NCBI GenBank assembly: GCA_963718355.1
Contig: CAVQZA010000007.1
Location: 62,001 to 126,000, forward strand
Reading direction: 5' to 3'
Length of the DNA stretch: 64,000 bases
From: CAVQZA01 sp963718355
Lineage (GTDB): Bacteria; Actinomycetota; Thermoleophilia; Gaiellales; Gaiellaceae
Shown here: one piece after another, positions 59,147 through 64,000 of the stretch
Layout of the letters: the number at the start of each line of letters is the position of its first letter
How positions within the stretch are numbered: the stretch's first letter is position 1
Notes under the pieces: generated by a model
What the model was told of the DNA's origin: nothing
Databases searched by the model: none
What the model saw: only the letters and a program-made list of their open reading frames with translations
Translations under genes and position numbers: made by a program

Positions 59147-60310
59147 ATGCGGTCGAGCAACGAGACCAGGCTGCTCCCGACCTCGTTCGAGTGGGCCCTG
59201 GTCGCGGTCTTCGGCCTGGCCTCGAGCGGCACGCTCCAGCAGTACGCCGGCACCGCAGGCGCGCTCGCCTACGTCGTCGTGCTGGCGGTGCTGATCCCGG
59301 TCGCCGTACGGGTCGTCCTGCCCTGGTTCCTGGCGCACACGACCGAGCGCTCCGCCCTCTGGCTCGCGCTGCTCACACTCGCCGCGCTCGTCGTCCTCTT
59401 CGCCGTCGTCTACCCGCACGCGAACGCCCACACCGGCGCTCTCGGGCAGCGACCGCGACGACGCCGCGAACATCGCGACGCGCCATCTTCTCCACGGCCA
59501 CTACCCGTACTCGACGCCGACCTACCTCGGCAACCTGATCAACCAGCTGCCCGGGGCGCTCTTCCTCGATGCGCCGTTCGTCGCGCTCGGCAACAGCGCC
59601 TACCAGAACCTGTTCTGGCTCGCCGCGTTCTTTCTCGGGCTCCGCTACTACCTCCGCGACGGGCGCCTCGCGCTCTTCGTGACGTGGTTCACGCTGCTCG
59701 CGACGCCGGCGGTGCTCCGGGAGCTCGTCACCGGCGGCGACCTGATCGCGAACACGGTCTACGTGCTGCTCTTCACGCTCGGAATGCTCCGCTTCCGGAG
59801 CCCGGGCTGGAGGATCGCGGCGGCGATCGCCCTCGGCTTCGCCCTCTCGACGCGGGCCAACTTCGTCTTCATCCTCCCGCTCGTCTTCGCCTGCCTGGCG
59901 CATCGCGAGAGGCTGCGCTCCGCGATCGGCTACGTGGGCCTCACGACGGCCACGGCCGTGGCCGTGACGCTGCCGTTCTACCTCCACGACACGTCGCACT
60001 TCACGCCGCTCCTCGCCTCGCAGAAGGTGACCGAGTTCAACACGGTGATCCCGCACGCGAAGGCGTTCCTGCTCGGCGGCGCGGCGCCTCCTGACGCTGT
60101 ATCTGGCCTTCTGGAGGACGGATCGGCACACGCTGCCGGTGTTCCGGAACAACGTCCTCGTGCAGGGCTTCATACTCGTCGCGGCCGTTGTGCTCTCGAC
60201 GATCCACGCCGGTCGGCTCGATTTCAGCTTCCTCGAGACGGGCTACGGGCTCTTCATCGTCTTCGGCGCCGCCTTCGGGATCTGGGGCGGCTTCCAAACA
60301 GGCTCCGTAA
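59147..60310 (+). CDS. Multi-pass GT-C-like membrane protein (three frameshifts)
   Basis: About 386 residues after repair, with roughly 8-9 hydrophobic segments. The first exterior loop reads HTGA..SGSDRDDAANIATRHLLHGHYPYSTPTYLG: the acidic SDRDDA and HYPYS elements are frequent in bacterial GT-C/GT39-like and DUF2029-like sugar transferases. Breaks lie near 59441-59450, near 60078-60082 and at AAA 60296-60298; removing one base at each gives a continuous protein ending WGGFQQAP and a TAA at 60310, with length divisible by three. Start ATG 59147; ATG 59129 is possible. Sugar and acceptor unknown. Confidence 0.6.
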
Positions 60311-60321
60311 AGAGGCGCCAG

Positions 60322-60327
60322 TATCCT
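60322..60327 (+). promoter_or_regulatory. Candidate -10 (TATCCT) for ligase-like gene at 60338
   Basis: TATCCT, 10 bases before TTG 60338, in the 27-base gap after the TAA at 60310. Confidence 0.35.
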
Positions 60328-60337
60328 TGCCGTCGTC

Positions 60338-61679
60338 TTGCGCCCGGCGTCCGGACGTTTTCCCTTTGGAGTGGTCGTTCCCGTTGTCGGTCGGGGCGAC
60401 TGTCTTTGCGTTCGCCTGCGGGTCGAGCTCGGTGCACGTCGTCAGGCAGATCGGCCAGCCGGTGCGCTGGCTCTCGCTGCTCGCGCTCCTCGTGCTCGCG
60501 GCGGCCTGGGTGTGGGACCGCCGCGAGGGGCTGCTGCTGCCGCGTGCCGTCGTGATTGCGACCGCGGCGTTCCTAGCCGTCGCGCTCACCTCGGCGCTCT
60601 GGTCGGTCGCGCCGCGCGTCTCCGCGGAGCGGGCGATCTCGCTCGGGATCCTGTTCGCGGCCGCTCTGCTTCTCGCGCAGGCCTGCGCCGGACGGCCGCG
60701 CGATGTCGAACGCGTGCTGATCGGCGTGCTCGGCGGTGCGGCGGTGGTAGCGGTCGCGGGCATCGTCGTCTTCGTCGTCGCCCATCACTCCGCGGTCCAG
60801 GCCGCGACGACCGACATCGCCGAGCGGTACCAGGGTCTCGGCGAGAACCCGGACACGGCCGCGCTGCTCTATGCCGTGACGCTGCCGATCAGCGTGTGGC
60901 TTCTCCTCGTCTCCCGGCGCCGCGCGCTGGCCGGCAGCGTCGTGCTGCTCCTGTTCGGGTCGATCGTCGCCTCGGACTCCCGGGGCGCCCTGATCGCGGC
61001 CGGCATCGGCGCGGTCGTCCTGGTGGCGGCATGGGGAGGACGCTCGCGTCGCACGGCAGTCGCGCTTGCGGCGATCGTGGCCGCGTTCGCCGCCGGAGCG
61101 GTGATCGGGTCGCTGCCGAGCCCGGCCTCGAGCAATCCCGCGGCGTCCGCTCCCGTGGTCAAGGCGCCCGCCGCCAGGCCGCCGTACCTGAACGTCGAGG
61201 CCGAGTACCCGCTCGACGCCGACGTCGGCCGGCCGCTTCCTGGCAACGGCGAGCCGTGGAAGCCGAGGGCGATCTTCGGCGGCAGCGGCCGCTCCGTCGC
61301 GTGGACCGGCGCGATCTACCAGGTGGCGGGCCGGCCGCTACTCGGCTACGGCTTCGGCACCGAGAGCCGTGTGTTCGTCGACCGCTACTTCTCGTTCGTC
61401 GGCGGGCTGACCGAGAACTCCTACATCGGCCTCGCGCTGGAGCTCGGCACCGTCGGCCTCGTGCTGCTGCTCGTGCTCGTCGTGCTGCTCATCGTGGCCG
61501 GCTGGCCGGCGCTGGCGGGCCCGAACCGAAGCCTCGTCGCCGCCTGCCTCGGCGCGGTCGCGGCCGGCCTCGCGATCGGCGTCACGCAGTCGTACTTCTA
61601 CTCGGTCGGCAACATCGCATCGGCTGCGCTCTGGATCACCGCGTTCCTTCTCCCAGCCGTGGCGGTGCGCCGTGTCTAG
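60338..61679 (+). CDS. O-antigen ligase/polymerase family membrane protein (one probable frameshift)
   Basis: A protein of about 446 residues and 11-12 membrane segments. After segment six it has GLGENPDTAALLYAVTLPI, then SDSRGALIAAGIGAVV, a long exterior loop with GRSVAWTGAIYQVAGRPLLGYGFGTESRVF and ENSYIGLALELGTVG, all in the order of the Wzy_C family. The 5' end is uncertain: TTG 60338 reads LRPASGRF, and dropping one T from TTTT 60358-60361 joins it to PLEWSFPLSVGATVF; TTG 60327 in the main frame is the alternative without a frameshift. Stop overlaps the next GTG by 8 bases. Second such protein in the window. Confidence 0.75.
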
Positions 61680-62877
61680 GCCACGGCTTCTCGTCTTCAA
61701 CCAGTACTACTGGCCGGGACTCGAGGCGACGGCGCACCTCCTCTCGGAGCTCTGCGCCTCGCTCGCAGACGAGTACGAGATCACCGTGCTCACGGGCAGG
61801 CTCTCGACGCCGAAGGCCGATCCGGGCCGGACCGAGCACGACGGCGTCGAGATCGTGCGCGTCTCGTCGACCTCCTTCGACCGGAGCCGGCTCTTCCTCC
61901 GCGGCGTCAACTACGCGACGTACCTGCTCGCCTCGCTCCGGGCAGGGCTCGCCGCCGAGAAGCCCGACGTCGTGCTCTGCATGACCGACCCGCCGATCAT
62001 CGCCGACGTGGCGCTGTTCGTCGCCCGGCGCTTCGGCGTGCCGCTCGTCGTGGTCAGCCAGGATGTGTTCCCGGAGGTCGCCGTCGAGCTGAAGCGGCTC
62101 GAGAGCCCGGCGCTCGTCGGGCTGATGCGCATGCTGATCGGCTACTACCTCCGCCGCGCCGACCGGGTCGTCGCGATCGGCGAGACGATGCGCAAGCGGC
62201 TCGAGCAGAAGGGCGCCCCGCCGGAGCGCATCCGCGTGATCCCGAACTGGGTCGACACGGGCCAGATCGAGCCGGCGCCGCACGACAACGAGTGGAGTCG
62301 CGAGCACTCGCTCGACGGCAAGTTCGTGGTCATGCACTCGGGCAACATCGGCCATGCCCAGGACCTCGACGGCCTCGTCCGCGCAACGACCTTCCTCCGC
62401 GACCTCGACGATCTCGCCGTGGTCGTGATCGGCGGCGGCGCGCGCCATGCCGATCTCCTCGCGCTCACCGAGCGGATGGAGACGGAGAAGGTCGTCTTCC
62501 TCGGCTACCAGCCGCGCGAGACGCTTTCGCTGTCGCTCTCGGCGGCCAGCGTCCACGTCGTCGGGCTCGCGCGCGGGCTCTCCGGCTACGTCGTCCCGAG
62601 CCGCCTCTACGGGATCCTCGCCGCGGGCCGGCCCGTGATCGTCGCCGCCGACGCCGACAGCGAGACGGCCCAGGTCGTGGAGCGCGAGGCCTGTGGGGTC
62701 GTCGTCCCGCCCGGCCGGCCCGAGCTGCTGGCCGAGGCGATCCGCGCCGCCCACGACGGTCTGTACGACCTCGACGAGATGGGCCGCCGCGGCCGCGAGT
62801 ACGTGACGCGCGAGGCCGACCGAAGCGTCGCTACCCAGCGCTACCGGAGTCTGATCAGTGAGCTCCTGGGGACGTAG
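61672..62877 (+). CDS. Glycosyltransferase family 4 (WbuB-like)
   Basis: A 401-residue GT-B transferase. RPRLLVFNQYYWPGLEATAHLLSELCASLADEYEITVLTG is the N-terminus of the WbuB-type group (FxPExxAT). PDVVLCMTDPPIIADVALFVARRFGVPLVVVSQDVFPEVAVEL, VIPNWVDTGQIEPAPHDNEWSREHSLDGKFVVMHSGNIGHAQDLDGL and SRLYGILAAGRPVIVAADADSE follow, each matching that group. WbuB-like enzymes transfer N-acetylated amino sugars such as L-FucNAc; the sugar here is unknown. GTG 61672 overlaps the ligase-like stop by 8 bases. Confidence 0.9.
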   Translation: MSRPRLLVFNQYYWPGLEATAHLLSELCASLADEYEITVLTGRLSTPKADPGRTEHDGVEIVRVSSTSFDRSRLFLRGVNYATYLLASLRAGLAAEKPDVVLCMTDPPIIADVALFVARRFGVPLVVVSQDVFPEVAVELKRLESPALVGLMRMLIGYYLRRADRVVAIGETMRKRLEQKGAPPERIRVIPNWVDTGQIEPAPHDNEWSREHSLDGKFVVMHSGNIGHAQDLDGLVRATTFLRDLDDLAVVVIGGGARHADLLALTERMETEKVVFLGYQPRETLSLSLSAASVHVVGLARGLSGYVVPSRLYGILAAGRPVIVAADADSETAQVVEREACGVVVPPGRPELLAEAIRAAHDGLYDLDEMGRRGREYVTREADRSVATQRYRSLISELLGT

Positions 62878-63256
62878 AGCGCTCATCGCGGGCGCGGCGG
62901 TCCTCGTCCTCGCGCTCCTCGTGGGCGTCGGGCGCTCGGAGCGGAGCCGCGAGATCCATCGCCAGGCCGTCGGGCTGCGGAAGGTCGAGGCGCTCGTCGG
63001 CCCGCTCGACAACGCCACGCTCTCCGGCTTCCGGCGGCTGCCCGCCTTCGACTGCCTCGTCTACCGGCGCGGGCCGAACCCCTACGCGCTCGAGCTGTGC
63101 GTCGATCCGGCGGGCCGCGTCGTCGAGGCGATCGACCGGCGCACCGTCGACCGGAAGATCTGGTCGCTGACGTTCGAACCGGCCTCCTCTCCCGTGCACG
63201 TCGATCGCGCCGAGGTCGACCGTCTCCTCGAGAGGATGGGCGCACGGGCGACCTAG
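62858..63256 (+). CDS. Small membrane-anchored protein of unknown function
   Basis: A 132-residue protein starting at GTG 62858, 20 bases inside the GT4 end. One hydrophobic segment (about residues 8-24) after a Ser-Trp-Arg-Arg start anchors it, with about 105 residues outside. That part has FDCLVYRRGPNPYALELCVDPAGRVVEAIDRR, two Cys that may pair, and beta-strand-like spacing, and ends in a short helix. I do not recognise a family. The length and form recall small accessory proteins of secretion or glycan assembly. Its TAG stop is part of the next -10. Confidence 0.6.
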   Translation: MSSWGRRALIAGAAVLVLALLVGVGRSERSREIHRQAVGLRKVEALVGPLDNATLSGFRRLPAFDCLVYRRGPNPYALELCVDPAGRVVEAIDRRTVDRKIWSLTFEPASSPVHVDRAEVDRLLERMGARAT

Positions 63257-63259
63257 GAT
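63254..63259 (+). promoter_or_regulatory. Candidate leaderless -10 (TAGGAT) for FkbM gene at 63266
   Basis: TAGGAT, 6 bases before GTG 63266; its TAG is the stop codon of the preceding gene. Confidence 0.5.
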
Positions 63260-63265
63260 GGCGTT

Positions 63266-63964
63266 GTGATCGGCTCCGAGATGATCCGGCGGCGGGTGCG
63301 CGTGGTCGTCAACCGCTTCGTCGGGAGCGAACAGCGCGTCGTGCGCGTCCGGACGGGGACGGCGCGCGGGGCCCGGCTGGCGCTCGACCTGAGCCGAGAG
63401 AAGGCCTTCTGGCTGGGCTACTACGAGAGGCCGTTACAGGGGTTTTTCCGGGAGAACGTGACGCCGGGGGACATCGTCTATGACGTCGGGGCCCACATCG
63501 GCTTCATGAGCGTGTGCGCGGCCCGGCTCGGCGCCGTCGTCTACGCGTTCGAGCCCGTGCCCGAGAATGCTGCGCGACTTCGCGGCAACGCATCGCTGAA
63601 CGAGCTCGAGATCCATGTCGTCGAGGTTGCGGTCTGGGCGGAGCCCGGCGCCGTCGAGCTGGTCTCCGGCGGCTCCGATTTCGAGCATCGCGCGACACCG
63701 GGCCACGGCACGCCGTGCATCTCGCTCGACGAGTTCGCCGAGCGGGGGCGGTTGCCCGCCGTGATCAAGCTCGACGTGGAGGGGGCCGAGGCTGAGGTTC
63801 TTCGCGGCGCCCGCCGGCTCCTTGCCGAGGTGCACCCGCTGCTCGTCTGCGAGCTCCACGGCCCGGGCATGCGTGACACCGTGGAGGAGCTCCTCGGCGA
63901 CTACGCGATCGAGGAGCTCGACAGCCCGACGCACATCGTCGCGCGGCCCCTGGTCGCGCGGTGA
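63266..63964 (+). CDS. FkbM-family SAM methyltransferase
   Basis: A 232-residue methyltransferase. ENVTPGDIVYDVGAHIGFMSVCAARLGAVVYAFEPVPENAARLRGNASLN (about residues 62-112) is the FkbM motif I/II block (YDVGAHxGF, FEPxPxN). VVEVAVWAEPGAVELVSGGSD and LPAVIKLDVEGAEAEVLRGARRLLAEVHPLLVCELHG (KLDVEGAE) complete it. Likely an O-methyltransferase for a sugar hydroxyl. GTG 63266 is fixed by its -10. The stop overlaps the next GTG (GTGA). Confidence 0.9.
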   Translation: MIGSEMIRRRVRVVVNRFVGSEQRVVRVRTGTARGARLALDLSREKAFWLGYYERPLQGFFRENVTPGDIVYDVGAHIGFMSVCAARLGAVVYAFEPVPENAARLRGNASLNELEIHVVEVAVWAEPGAVELVSGGSDFEHRATPGHGTPCISLDEFAERGRLPAVIKLDVEGAEAEVLRGARRLLAEVHPLLVCELHGPGMRDTVEELLGDYAIEELDSPTHIVARPLVAR

Positions 63965-64000
63965 TCGTGGTCGAGATTCTCTTCTGGGCGGCGCTGGCGG
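63961..64000 (+). CDS. Start of a membrane protein, cut by the window edge
   Basis: GTG 63961 overlaps the FkbM stop (GTGA) and opens a frame reading VIVVEILFWAALA up to the end of the window. A hydrophobic N-terminus of this kind is common at the start of membrane-bound GT2 enzymes, but with 13 codons the product cannot be named. Incomplete at the 3' end. Confidence 0.4.
   Translation, partial: MIVVEILFWAALA

Noticed and set aside
1..64000. CRISPR arrays, insertion sequences, integrases, tRNA or rRNA genes
   Set aside because: I found no regularly spaced direct repeats, transposase motifs, or RNA gene signatures; the locus looks mosaic only in gene content, not in mobile elements.

Overview
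The window is a 64 kb block of very GC-rich bacterial DNA with almost no spacing between genes. It is devoted to building, decorating and exporting cell-surface polysaccharide. I support 64 coding regions (one cut by the right edge), no rRNA or tRNA, no insertion sequence and no CRISPR. No gene-free stretch exceeds about 110 bases. Very high GC, many GTG/TTG starts, ATGA/GTGA gene overlaps and pervasive leaderless starts (a TAnnnT hexamer 6-10 bases before the first codon) suggest an actinobacterium. A Thermoleophilia-like lineage fits, but that is inference; there is no taxonomic marker gene.

Layout. 12-5994 (minus): a six-gene operon with a secreted M23-family protein, a methyltransferase, two multi-pass GT-C-like membrane proteins and a lipoprotein. 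6033-19078: short divergent and convergent units holding GT4, GT2 and exostosin-like glycosyltransferases, an O-antigen ligase/polymerase, an SGNH hydrolase, a membrane sugar transferase and several methyltransferases. 19103-30922 (plus): a nonulosonic acid cluster resembling the legionaminic acid pathway: SDR, synthase (NeuB/LegI), hydrolysing 2-epimerase (NeuC/LegG), acetyltransferase (NeuD/LegH), CBS-nucleotidyltransferase (PtmE-like), NAD-dependent epimerase/dehydratase, LegC-type aminotransferase, a GT42/DUF115-like candidate transferase, a TylF-like methyltransferase, a deacetylase-like/methyltransferase fusion, a Gfo/Idh/MocA oxidoreductase and a CMP-sugar synthetase (NeuA/LegF). 30900-34311: methyltransferases, a putative glycosyltransferase and a NodZ-like protein. 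34374-44398 (plus): a carbamoyltransferase and two complete Wzm/Wzt ABC exporters whose ATPases carry C-terminal extensions, with three GT4 enzymes and a methyltransferase between them. 44371-52647 (minus): three GT2, one GT4, an AsnB amidotransferase and an unusual protein made of two GT4 enzymes in tandem. 52756-64000: FkbM methyltransferases, more GT4 enzymes, two methyltransferases, a GT-C-like membrane protein, a second O-antigen ligase-like protein, a small membrane-anchored protein and the first codons of one more gene.

Together the genes describe a glycan made by many transferases, containing or capped by a CMP-activated nine-carbon acid sugar. It is probably methylated and carbamoylated, and exported by ABC transporters that may recognise chain ends; two Wzy/WaaL-like proteins suggest a second assembly route. 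No Wzx flippase and no initiating phosphoglycosyltransferase is visible.

Ten genes are interrupted by single-base frameshifts (14 in all). Every one behaves as one extra base, and removing one base restores family-typical sequence. This points to uncorrected sequencing insertions rather than decay, so these entries give the joined gene.
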